Below, piece after piece: positions 1 through 6,909 of a stretch of DNA of 9,827 bases. The stretch covers positions 1 through 9,827 of the forward strand of contig JAQVZN010000019.1 in the NCBI GenBank assembly GCA_028708155.1, read 5' to 3'. Both the position numbers and the translations under genes were made by a program. The DNA comes from Minisyncoccota bacterium. GTDB taxonomy: Bacteria; Patescibacteriota; Minisyncoccia; Minisyncoccales; Minisyncoccaceae. How positions within the stretch are numbered: the first letter of the stretch is position 1; every line of letters starts with the position of its first letter. The notes below the pieces were generated by a model. It was not told where the DNA came from. It searched no databases and was given only the letters and a program-made list of their open reading frames with translations.

Positions 1-1462
1 ACTCTCCCGTAGCGTTAGCTCTAGCTCCTAAATCATATAAATAGACTGCAGCAGCAGTAAGAGCATCTTCAAAATTCCATGGATTTGGAATAGCGTGCCC
101 AGTATATTTAGAAATATCATCTGCAACCGAATCCCAAGTATTTGGAATAAATTGAGCTGGCCCCATCGCTCCTCCGAAACCAAAAGCATCATATCCCTTT
201 GGACAATTAATTGTTCCGTCGCTTGAAATAGTGATTGAACTCTTTTTGGCACTATAGCTTCCAGAGACACAATCAGGAATCCAACAAGAAACTGGAACTT
301 GAGCACTGTTATAGCCTAATTTTTTCATCAAATCTACAAAAATTACTAAATCAGATTGTTCTTGTCGATAACGTGCCGTAGAACGTATTATCCTATTAAC
401 CAAGCCACCACTAGTATAGTAATTTCCATCTGGTTGTCTATATCCAGAACCGGAACCAGAAAAAGTTCCTCCGCCAGTTTTAAAATCAGTAATATAGCAT
501 CTACCAACATTTCTACCAAGCGCTGATTCTTGAGAAATAATACCTAAAATGTAAGCAGGTCTCACTCCTACTTTAGGCCCTATTGTTTGAGCTAAGGCAA
601 GAAGAGTTCCAAAATCAGGTTGTTCTTGACCTGGTAAAAGACCTACTAATTGAATTAATCTTTTTTCTACTTCTGCTTGCTTACTTTCTATGTCTTTCTT
701 GGCAGCTAAAGTTTCTTGATACTCTTGTTCTGTTATTGAATAAAGATATTCTTGTTCTTTTTTAGCTTCTTCAGAAGCGCTTTTTTGTGTTTTTTGAAGC
801 TCAACATAACTTTCTTGTTCTCCTTTTTTAATTTCTAAAGATTCTCTTTCTTCATTTAATTTTGTTTGCAAAGATTGATAATCATTTAAAATATCTTGAT
901 TTTTATTATTTAAAATTTCAAAATAAATAAAATTATCAAAAAAACTAGAAATAGAACCAGAAGTTAAAAATATTTCAAGAGCACTTTTTTCTCCATTTTC
1001 ATAAATTGCTTGGAGAATAAGAGCAATCCTCTTTTTCTGCTCTTCAATTTCTTCTTTTGTAGTCTCAATATTAGCTTCCGTATCAATTATTTTATAACCC
1101 AAACTCTTAATAGTTAAATTAGATTGATATATTTGATTATTTAATCCGCTAATTCTATTTTTAATTTTATAGATTTCATATTCTAATGTTTCCTTTTCTC
1201 CCGCCTTTTGTTCTAAATTATCATCAGCAATATTTTTCTTTTCTTGCAGATAAACCTGACACTTCTCAAGCAATTCTTGAAAATCTTTTTTAGAAAATTC
1301 ACTTTCTTTCTGATCTAAAACAGTCGAATTTTCACATATTTGAGTTAAATCAATATTTGGATCAATAGCAGCTATAGAAAAAGCAGGAATAAAAAATATT
1401 ATTCCCACTAATCCTATAAAATATTTAATTAAATTCCTATTTTGCTGGTTCTTCTTTTTCAT
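1..1462 (-). CDS. Secreted coiled-coil peptidoglycan hydrolase with lytic transglycosylase domain (3' end outside window)
   Basis: Probably cuts peptidoglycan glycan strands during growth or division. The frame runs from ATG at 1462-1460 off the left edge (487 codons visible). Residues 1-31 look like a signal peptide: Lys/Arg-rich start, hydrophobic core, cleavage plausible after FSIA. Residues about 45-270 are Glu/Lys/Gln-rich coiled coil, interrupted by a segment (LQAIYENGEKSALEIFL, then SISSFFDNF) resembling the N-terminal domain of CwlO/PcsB/EnvC-type proteins, some of which are FtsEX-controlled. The C-terminal part resembles MltB-like transglycosylases: IISQESALG with likely catalytic E312, GGAMGPAQFIPNTW around 430-443, and an Ala-rich WNFEDALTAAAVYLYDLG helix. 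About 120 residues separate the Glu from the GAMG motif, more than in MltB, and this stretch holds four Cys (322, 393, 398, 420). The start overlaps the bL25 gene by 26 bases in another frame. Domain calls are by eye; the exact family is uncertain. Confidence 0.82.
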   Translation of the reverse strand, partial: MKKKNQQNRNLIKYFIGLVGIIFFIPAFSIAAIDPNIDLTQICENSTVLDQKESEFSKKDFQELLEKCQVYLQEKKNIADDNLEQKAGEKETLEYEIYKIKNRISGLNNQIYQSNLTIKSLGYKIIDTEANIETTKEEIEEQKKRIALILQAIYENGEKSALEIFLTSGSISSFFDNFIYFEILNNKNQDILNDYQSLQTKLNEERESLEIKKGEQESYVELQKTQKSASEEAKKEQEYLYSITEQEYQETLAAKKDIESKQAEVEKRLIQLVGLLPGQEQPDFGTLLALAQTIGPKVGVRPAYILGIISQESALGRNVGRCYITDFKTGGGTFSGSGSGYRQPDGNYYTSGGLVNRIIRSTARYRQEQSDLVIFVDLMKKLGYNSAQVPVSCWIPDCVSGSYSAKKSSITISSDGTINCPKGYDAFGFGGAMGPAQFIPNTWDSVADDISKYTGHAIPNPWNFEDALTAAAVYLYDLGARANATGE

Positions 1463-2039
1463 TTTCCTTTGGAGCTTCTGCTTGAGGGGCAGCTTCTACT
1501 TCAGCCTTTACCTCAACTACACTCGCTATAATTTCGTCTTTATTTGTTATAATTTTAACCTTACTTCCTAAATCAATACTTGAAACTTTGATCGCGTCAG
1601 CGAAAGTTAAAAGAGTTGATACATCAACTTCAACCTTATGTGGCAATTCGTTTGGAAGCGCTTTAACGTGTAAAATTTTTAAGTTATGAATTAATGTTCC
1701 TCCAAGAGCAACTGCTGGAGCAGTTCCTTTTAATTCTACTGGAACTTCTGCTTCAACCTCTTGTTTTAAGTTTGGACTATAAAAATCAATGTGAATAAAT
1801 TTACCTAACATTGGATCATTTTGATAATCATAAACTAGAACTGGGTATTTTTTGTTATCAACTTCAAGATCAATTAAAGAAGTTTCACCAGCTTCTTTAT
1901 ATGTTTTTTTAAAATCTCCCTCTTTTATTTTAAGTAAAATATTCTCTTTTATTTCAGGACCATATAGTACTGCTGATATATACCCTTCACCACCTACATT
2001 TTCTTTTTTTTCTCTTAATTCTGCTTTTAATGAATACAT
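1437..2039 (-). CDS. rplY: 50S ribosomal protein bL25 (Ctc/TL5 two-domain type)
   Basis: Binds 5S rRNA in the large ribosomal subunit. The 200-residue product opens with MYSLKAELREKKENVGGEG and ISAVLYGP, the usual bL25 opening in which a basic segment precedes the conserved AVLYG motif. IHIDFYSP at about 82-89 ends the 5S-binding N-terminal domain. Residues about 92-178 form the TL5/Ctc beta domain (VPVELKGTAPAV, GGTLIHNLKILHVKALP, KVEVDVSTL). The last 20 or so residues are an Ala/Glu/Lys-rich low-complexity tail, common in two-domain bL25. The start follows gatB by 40 bases, the widest gap in the window, and a possible promoter lies there. The 3' end overlaps the downstream hydrolase gene by 26 bases. 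Only a weak purine run (AGAAAAG) precedes the ATG. Confidence 0.95.
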   Translation of the reverse strand: MYSLKAELREKKENVGGEGYISAVLYGPEIKENILLKIKEGDFKKTYKEAGETSLIDLEVDNKKYPVLVYDYQNDPMLGKFIHIDFYSPNLKQEVEAEVPVELKGTAPAVALGGTLIHNLKILHVKALPNELPHKVEVDVSTLLTFADAIKVSSIDLGSKVKIITNKDEIIASVVEVKAEVEAAPQAEAPKENEKEEPAK

Positions 2040-2068
2040 AATCTTTTCTATTAATTTATTACTCTTCT

Positions 2069-2096
2069 ATGATAGCATTTTATTGAATATTTTCAA
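2069..2096 (-). promoter_or_regulatory. Possible sigma70-type promoter for bL25 and the downstream hydrolase
   Basis: Read on the minus strand, TTGAAA (2096-2091) is followed after 16 bases by TATCAT (2074-2069), each one mismatch from consensus. TG sits one base upstream of the -10 box, giving an extended -10. The -35 lies in the last gatB codons and the -10 in the only sizeable gap of the gene run. Transcription would begin near 2062, leaving a leader of about 23 bases. AT-rich DNA yields such matches by chance, so this is tentative. Confidence 0.42.
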
Positions 2097-3573
2097 GTTT
2101 CTTTGAAAGTATTTCTCTTGCTTTATCTGGATTTATTTTTCCTTTTGATTTTGCCATTATTTGTCCTATTAAAAATTGAAAACTAGCTACTTTACCATTT
2201 TTATAGTCTTCTACGGCACTAGTATTAGATTCTAAGACATTTTCTATAATCTTGTCAACCTCATCTTCATTATCAATTTGCTTTAACCCTCTATCTTCAA
2301 TAATATGAGATGGATCTTTTTTAAGATCATACATATCTTTCAAAACAACCTTAGCAATCTTACTGTTAATCTCTCCCATAAAGATAAGAACAATAAATTC
2401 AGCAAAATTTTCAGGAGTAATTTTTTCACTAAAATCAATAATTTTCCCTTCAGCTAATCCAATCAAATCGGAAGTTAAATAATTGGTAGTTAGTTTAACT
2501 AAATCAAAATATTTACTTTGATCTATTTTTTTATGTTGCATCCAATTTAAAAGCTCTGTAGCTATTTTTTCAAAATATTCCCCAAAATCTCTATTTTCTA
2601 TAAAAACTTCTATAATTTTAAAATCCTTTAATCCATACTCTACCTCTAGCCTTAATCTTTTCTCTTGAGGTAACTCTGGAATTTCACAATTAAGTTCTTG
2701 AATTCTTTCTTCGCTTATTTCAAGTGGTGGTAAATCTGGTTCAGGAAAATATCTATACTCATGACTATCTTCTTTAGATCTTTGACTTAAAGTAACCTGT
2801 TTTTCATCATTAAAACCTCTTGTTTCTTGAACAATCCTTTCTCCCTCATCTAATAATTTAGTTTGTCTTTCTATTTCAAACAAAATAGCCTTTTCTATAG
2901 TTTTAAATGAGTTTAAGTTTTTAACCTCTACTTTTGTTCCTAGTTCCCTTTCACCCTTTTCTTTTAAAGACAAATTAACTTCTATTCTCATCTCTCCTTT
3001 CTCCATATTAGCGTCAGAAACATTCAAATATCTTGCTATTAATTGTAATTCTTTAGCAAAATTAATAACTTCTTCTGCTGAGCTAAAATCAGGTTCTGTT
3101 ACAAGCTCAATCAAAGCAAGTCCAGCTCTATTAAAATCAACCATTGAAGTTCCATCAACGCTATGAACAAGTCTTCCTGCGTCTTCTTCTTGGTGCAATC
3201 TATTAATTCTTATTAATTTAACTCCTTTTTCGGTTTTAATATCAAGAAAACCCTCCTTGCAAATAGGATAATCAAACTGAGAAATCTGATAACCTTTTGG
3301 AAGGTCTGGATAAAAATAGTTTTTTCTATCAAATTTAGTGTAATTAGAAATTTTAGAATTTAAAGCAAGTCCTAATTTAATAATATTATTTATTGCTTGC
3401 TTATTAATTTGAGGAAGTGTGCCTGGGTGCCCCATACAAATAGGACAAACGTTAATATTTGGCCTTCTCTCGTCAGGATCATTCAAACAAGAGCAAAACA
3501 TTTTGCTTTTTGTTTTAGATTCAAGATGAATCTCTAATCCTATAACAACGTCGTATTTGTTATTTTTTTCCAT
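2080..3573 (-). CDS. gatB: Aspartyl/glutamyl-tRNA(Asn/Gln) amidotransferase subunit B
   Basis: GatB binds misacylated Glu-tRNA(Gln) or Asp-tRNA(Asn) in the GatCAB complex and activates the acyl group, which is amidated with ammonia delivered from GatA. The 497-residue product is of normal length. It begins DVVIGLEIHLES and carries the zinc-site cysteines C27, C29, C43 and C46 (CSC and CPICMGHPG). Further family signatures are LHQEEDAGRLVH (126-137), VDFNRAGLALIELVTEPD (145-162), GEMRIEVNLSL and YRYFPEPDLPPL (273-284). The last 150 or so residues correspond to the helical/YqeY-like tRNA-binding tail. The ATG at 3573 lies inside the last codons of deoC, a 14-base overlap suggesting translational coupling. 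gatA and gatC are not in the window. Presence of GatB suggests indirect Gln-tRNA and/or Asn-tRNA formation. Confidence 0.97.
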   Translation of the reverse strand: MEKNNKYDVVIGLEIHLESKTKSKMFCSCLNDPDERRPNINVCPICMGHPGTLPQINKQAINNIIKLGLALNSKISNYTKFDRKNYFYPDLPKGYQISQFDYPICKEGFLDIKTEKGVKLIRINRLHQEEDAGRLVHSVDGTSMVDFNRAGLALIELVTEPDFSSAEEVINFAKELQLIARYLNVSDANMEKGEMRIEVNLSLKEKGERELGTKVEVKNLNSFKTIEKAILFEIERQTKLLDEGERIVQETRGFNDEKQVTLSQRSKEDSHEYRYFPEPDLPPLEISEERIQELNCEIPELPQEKRLRLEVEYGLKDFKIIEVFIENRDFGEYFEKIATELLNWMQHKKIDQSKYFDLVKLTTNYLTSDLIGLAEGKIIDFSEKITPENFAEFIVLIFMGEINSKIAKVVLKDMYDLKKDPSHIIEDRGLKQIDNEDEVDKIIENVLESNTSAVEDYKNGKVASFQFLIGQIMAKSKGKINPDKAREILSKKLENIQ

Positions 3574-4222
3574 AAATTTTCATTATTTTAACTCCTGAAC
3601 TTGTTCCAATAATATCTGCCCCCGCTTTTATCATTAAAGAGGCGTCTTCTATTGTTTTTATATTTCCAGAAGCTTTAATTAAAAGCCCTTTTGCGTTTTT
3701 CTTCATGAGTTTTATGTGTCTCTCCTTCTCTTCCATTTCTCTATTTTCAAGAGGATCTTTTCCAGTAGCTGTTTTGACGCAGATTGCTCCAGCTTCTTTT
3801 ACAAGACTAGAAACTTTAGCAATTTCTTCATCAGTTAAATAGCCACTTCCGATAATAACTTTTGTATCTCCTATTTTACAAATCGCCTTTAAATCTTTTA
3901 AAACTTTAGCCCATCTTTCGTGTTTTACATCTGGAATATTAACAACCACATCTAAATCATCTGCACCGTCCTTTATCGCTTTTTTGCAAATTTTAATTTT
4001 ATCTTTCAAAGGAGAGTCACCAATAGGTTCATCAATTAAAACAACAACTTTAATGTTAGTATCTTTTAATTCTTTCTTAGTTAGCTTAACCCATTTTGGA
4101 TTAACACAAACCCCTCTGAAGTTATACTCTTTAGCTTCACTGCAAGTTTTAATGATATCTTCTCTTTTAACTCCTTTTCCTATTTTTGTGTGATCTATAT
4201 ATTGATTTATTTCTTTTTTCAT
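3560..4222 (-). CDS. deoC: Deoxyribose-phosphate aldolase
   Basis: Class I aldolase that reversibly splits 2-deoxyribose-5-phosphate into glyceraldehyde-3-phosphate and acetaldehyde, linking deoxynucleoside breakdown to central carbon. With start ATG 4222-4220 the product has 220 residues, normal for DeoC. Landmarks are YIDHTKIG (8-15), GVCVNP (37-42), GADDLDVVVN (86-95, with the catalytic Asp at D91), the Schiff-base lysine K150 in VKTATG, the second active-site lysine K183 in IKASGNIKT, and the phosphate-binding GTSSG. The frame stays open to another ATG at 4327, but those 35 residues would lie over the 3' end of glyA, are low-complexity and precede the usual DeoC N-terminus, so I reject that start. 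Atypical spots are DEPIGDS where most homologues have a GFPxG-like motif, and VIIGSGYL where VIIETxxL is usual. It starts 4 bases after glyA and overlaps gatB by 14. Confidence 0.93.
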   Translation of the reverse strand: MKKEINQYIDHTKIGKGVKREDIIKTCSEAKEYNFRGVCVNPKWVKLTKKELKDTNIKVVVLIDEPIGDSPLKDKIKICKKAIKDGADDLDVVVNIPDVKHERWAKVLKDLKAICKIGDTKVIIGSGYLTDEEIAKVSSLVKEAGAICVKTATGKDPLENREMEEKERHIKLMKKNAKGLLIKASGNIKTIEDASLMIKAGADIIGTSSGVKIMKIYGKK

Positions 4223-4226
4223 ATTA

Positions 4227-5450
4227 TTAAAAAACGTATTTAATTTCTTTGAAATTATCTCTAAATTCAATAACTTTATCTTTAACTTGTTTATTATTAA
4301 CAACAATATCAAATATAAATTCGGCAATTTGTTCCATCTCTTCTTCTTTCATACCATATCTTGTCATTTCTTGCACCCCTATTCTAATTCCGTTAGGATT
4401 ATCAGGGTCATCTGTGCTATCATGAGGAATAATATTTTTATTTAAAATAATATTCTGATCTTCTAATTTATCAGCAACAATCTTTCCTCCTCCATTTTTT
4501 GAAACATTTAGAAGCACCTGATGAGTTTGAGTATAACCCTTACTCTTTCCTATTACTTCAAATCCTAATTCGTCTAGCTTTTTAGCTAAAGCTTTTGCAT
4601 TTTTAATAATTTGACTAGTATATTCTTGTCCAAATTCTTGCATTTCTCTCAAAGCAACATATAAGCAAGGAACTCTATGTAAATGATGATTTGAAACAAA
4701 TCCAGGAAATACTTTGTTTTGTATTCTTGTTTTTAATTTTTCGTCATCAAGATTAGCTAAAATAATTCCTCCTTGTGGTCCTGGGAAAGTTTTGTGAGTA
4801 GATGAAGTTACAATATCTACACCTTCTTCAAAAGGATTTTGAAAATTTGAAGAAGTAATTAATCCAAAAACATGTGCGGCATCATAAACCATCTTTGTTT
4901 GAACTTCATTACAATATTTTTTAAGCTCTCTTATTGGTTGAGGAAATAAAAGTACAGAACCTCCAAGTACAATAAACTTAGGTTTAGTCTCTAATATTTT
5001 TTCTCCAGTTTTTTCAATATCAATTTCTAAATTTTCTGGGTTATAAGTAACGTGTTCTATTTCATATTTAAGCATTCCTATCGCTCCTCCTTTTTCATGA
5101 GAGATATGAGAACCGCCATCGATTCCTAAAGTCATAACTGTTTCTCCTGGCTTAGCTAAAGCTGAAAAAACAGAATAGTTAGCAAGAGTTCCAGAAGTTG
5201 GCCTAATATCAACAAAATTAACCTTAAAATGTTCTTTAAAAGCTTTTTCTGTAATATCCTCTATTTGATCAACATACTTAAGCCCTTTATAATATCTTTT
5301 AAAAGGTAATCCTTCGGCATATCTATGCATTAAGTCTGAAGTATATAATTTTTCACAAATAGGAGACATTGTATTTTCAGAGGCAATTAAGTTAATACAA
5401 TTTCTTCTCCAATTATTATGTTCATTTACTAAATCAATAATTTTTTCCAT
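4227..5450 (-). CDS. glyA: Serine hydroxymethyltransferase, archaeal-type sequence
   Basis: PLP enzyme converting serine and a tetrahydrofolate-type carrier to glycine and the 5,10-methylene form, the one-carbon donor for ThyX encoded next to it. The product has 407 residues. Visible signatures are LIASEN (21-26), MHRYAEGLP (41-49), PTSGTLAN (84-91), YDAAHVFGLI (189-198, with D190 positioned to contact the PLP ring), the PLP lysine K220 in STHKTFPGPQGG, VSNHHLHR (252-259), NIILNKNIIP (333-342) and GIRIG (354-358, substrate-carboxylate Arg). HRYAEGLP, THKTFPGPQGG and SNHHLHR match what I recall of methanogen-type SHMT, whereas typical bacterial GlyA has NKYAEGYP, THKTLRGPRGG and FPGxQGGP. Function is secure; archaeal affinity is from remembered sequences. 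It follows thyX by 6 bases; GAAGG in the last thyX codons, about 11 bases upstream of the ATG, may serve as ribosome-binding site. Confidence 0.95.
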   Translation of the reverse strand: MEKIIDLVNEHNNWRRNCINLIASENTMSPICEKLYTSDLMHRYAEGLPFKRYYKGLKYVDQIEDITEKAFKEHFKVNFVDIRPTSGTLANYSVFSALAKPGETVMTLGIDGGSHISHEKGGAIGMLKYEIEHVTYNPENLEIDIEKTGEKILETKPKFIVLGGSVLLFPQPIRELKKYCNEVQTKMVYDAAHVFGLITSSNFQNPFEEGVDIVTSSTHKTFPGPQGGIILANLDDEKLKTRIQNKVFPGFVSNHHLHRVPCLYVALREMQEFGQEYTSQIIKNAKALAKKLDELGFEVIGKSKGYTQTHQVLLNVSKNGGGKIVADKLEDQNIILNKNIIPHDSTDDPDNPNGIRIGVQEMTRYGMKEEEMEQIAEFIFDIVVNNKQVKDKVIEFRDNFKEIKYVF

Positions 5451-5456
5451 ATTTTT

Positions 5457-6305
5457 TTAGCCTTCCCATGAAGCCCATTTTTTAAATAATGCTTCTTGGA
5501 CTTCAATGGCTCTGCTTTTATTAAATTTATTAATATTAACCCCCGCTCTTATTTGTTTCCTTGTTGGAATAAAAATATCTGTTTCTGCTCTAAAAGGACA
5601 TATTGGATAAGATTTTAAAGGCTCTCCCTCTCTAACTCCTGTTACGTTACTCTCTGGACATACTTTTAAATTATAACCTCTACATCCAACATGACCTCTA
5701 ATAATTGGCATTGCTTCAATTAAATTAAAATATAATTGTCCAGCGAGACATCTCATTTCAGGAGAAGATCTAACACAAGTTCTTAATCCTAAAAAGTTCA
5801 AACAAGATCTTAAGTTCATTGTAAAGTGATATATTCCTACTGCCTGACAAAATGGTAAAACATATCTTGCAGACTCTCTTGGAGTTCCCTCCTCAAGCAT
5901 TCTTTCATAATTAGAAAGAGAATTCTCTACTACTTTCAAAAACTTTTCCTCTTCTTCTTTATTATTTAAAATATGCCAAGGAATAATAACTTCGTACATA
6001 CTTTCTTCCCTCTGATACATTTTATCTACTTTAATATATCTTGTAGAATAACCACTATGAGAAGACATTCTATGCTCTAATAATTCTGGAGCATTTCCTT
6101 TAGTCATCTTAATATCAAATTTAATAATGATGTGTTCAAGTGAAGAACCATAATCATTTTCAATAATCATTTTAAAGATATCTTCTCCTTGAATTTCAGC
6201 AGGAACTCCACTCATTTTGGCTGAATAAGCCACTTCCTCCCAAGCTTTTTCTCCTCCTTGAACTCTAAAATTCCAAATTTCTGGTTTAACGGCTTGTATT
6301 TTCAT
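5457..6305 (-). CDS. thyX: FAD-dependent thymidylate synthase, divergent
   Basis: Converts dUMP to dTMP using methylene-tetrahydrofolate, FAD and NADPH. The 282-residue product carries a modified ThyX signature at 77-90, EHRMSSHSGYSTRY, against the usual RHRxxSxNExSxRY. The first Arg is Glu and the Asn-Glu pair is Ser-Gly, while the central HR, the Ser at +8 and the final SxRY remain. The second half retains YVLPFCQAVGIYHFTMNLRS (148-167) and NFLGLR (170-175), equivalent to the family's NxRSLxxFLxLR nucleotide-binding segment with R175 as the expected dUMP-contacting Arg. An extended C-terminus (about 205-282) holds C208, C216 and C236, with four further Cys upstream. The ATG overlaps the tmk stop as ATGA, indicating coupling. 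The family call is good; activity with the altered motif is inferred from gene context. Confidence 0.9.
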   Translation of the reverse strand: MKIQAVKPEIWNFRVQGGEKAWEEVAYSAKMSGVPAEIQGEDIFKMIIENDYGSSLEHIIIKFDIKMTKGNAPELLEHRMSSHSGYSTRYIKVDKMYQREESMYEVIIPWHILNNKEEEEKFLKVVENSLSNYERMLEEGTPRESARYVLPFCQAVGIYHFTMNLRSCLNFLGLRTCVRSSPEMRCLAGQLYFNLIEAMPIIRGHVGCRGYNLKVCPESNVTGVREGEPLKSYPICPFRAETDIFIPTRKQIRAGVNINKFNKSRAIEVQEALFKKWASWEG

Positions 6306-6904
6306 AGTTTGTTAATTATATTATCAAAAACCTCATTAATTGGTTTCTCTCCATTTATTATTTCCCATTTACAAAATATTTGTTCTTTAGCAATTTTTAA
6401 ATATTGCTCTCTAATAGTTTTCATGAAAATTAAATTTCCTTCATTTCTATCTAATTTTTCAAAACCTTCTTTTTCAAAAGACTTTCTTCTTTGAGATTCT
6501 TCTCCAGAAATATCTAAAAGTATGCAAACATCAGGAACTGGAAGCTCAAACATTTCATTAAGTTTCAATATCTTATTTAGATTATCTTCCTTGTCTAAGC
6601 TTTGAAAAACTATCGTTGAAGTAAAATAACGATCACAAATAACATTTTTTCCTTCTTTTAAAGCTCTAAGAATTTCTTGTTTAAATTGCAAAATATCAGC
6701 GAAATAAATTAAAAGTTCAACACTTTTTTCTTCATAAACAACTCTCTTGTGTAAAAAATTATCAACAATATCTCCTGTTCCTGTTCCGTAAGCAGGAAAA
6801 GATAAAAAAAGAACATCTTCTTTTCCAAAATGTTTTTGAAGAAGATTTGTTTGTGTTTGTCCGCCACAACCATCAATACCTTCTATTACAATAAATTTTC
6901 CCAT
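6302..6904 (-). CDS. tmk: Thymidylate (dTMP) kinase with atypical P-loop
   Basis: Phosphorylates dTMP to dTDP, the step after ThyX. The 200-residue length fits the family. The start MGKFIVIEGIDG is typical, but the P-loop reads GIDGCGGQTQ (9-18), where GxDGxGK(S/T)TQ is expected: the Walker A Lys is G15 and the next Ser/Thr is Q16. I checked this codon by codon at 6904-6841. Other landmarks are present: SFPAYGTGTGDIVDNFL (35-51), the CDRYFTS motif (90-96; DRY in place), PVPDVCILLDIS (122-133) and an Arg/Lys-rich LID (S138-QRRKSFEKEGFEKLDR) that could supply compensating charge. It follows dcd by 5 bases and overlaps thyX by 4. Pathway position makes an active kinase likely; a nucleotide-binding relative with altered chemistry cannot be excluded. 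Confidence 0.92.
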   Translation of the reverse strand: MGKFIVIEGIDGCGGQTQTNLLQKHFGKEDVLFLSFPAYGTGTGDIVDNFLHKRVVYEEKSVELLIYFADILQFKQEILRALKEGKNVICDRYFTSTIVFQSLDKEDNLNKILKLNEMFELPVPDVCILLDISGEESQRRKSFEKEGFEKLDRNEGNLIFMKTIREQYLKIAKEQIFCKWEIINGEKPINEVFDNIINKL

Positions 6905-6909
6905 AAAAA

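Noticed and set aside
583..765. Plus-strand open frame opposite the hydrolase coiled coil, and a minus-strand alternative frame at 28-306
   Set aside because: Both overlap a long continuous frame with signal peptide, coiled coil and transglycosylase motifs; their own products are compositionally odd and motif-free.
2040..2079. Small palindrome CTATCATAG as a terminator between gatB and rplY
   Set aside because: A four-base stem with a one-base loop and no following U-tract cannot act as an intrinsic terminator.
1852..2106. Plus-strand open frame opposite the bL25 gene
   Set aside because: Ser/Phe/Leu-rich antisense shadow of a clear ribosomal protein gene, with no recognisable domain.
3984..4193. 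Plus-strand open frames opposite deoC and (6258-6494) opposite tmk/thyX
   Set aside because: Antisense shadows in AT-rich DNA, with no start context or family resemblance.
4223..4327. An upstream ATG at 4327 in the deoC frame giving 35 extra residues
   Set aside because: The extension lies over the 3' end of glyA, is low-complexity and precedes the family N-terminus; the ATG at 4222 gives a normal 220-residue DeoC starting 4 bases after the glyA stop.
6302..6304. TGA codons as recoded glycine (code 25)
   Set aside because: TGA ends tmk and the prepilin at exactly the expected family lengths, and no in-frame TGA occurs inside any gene.
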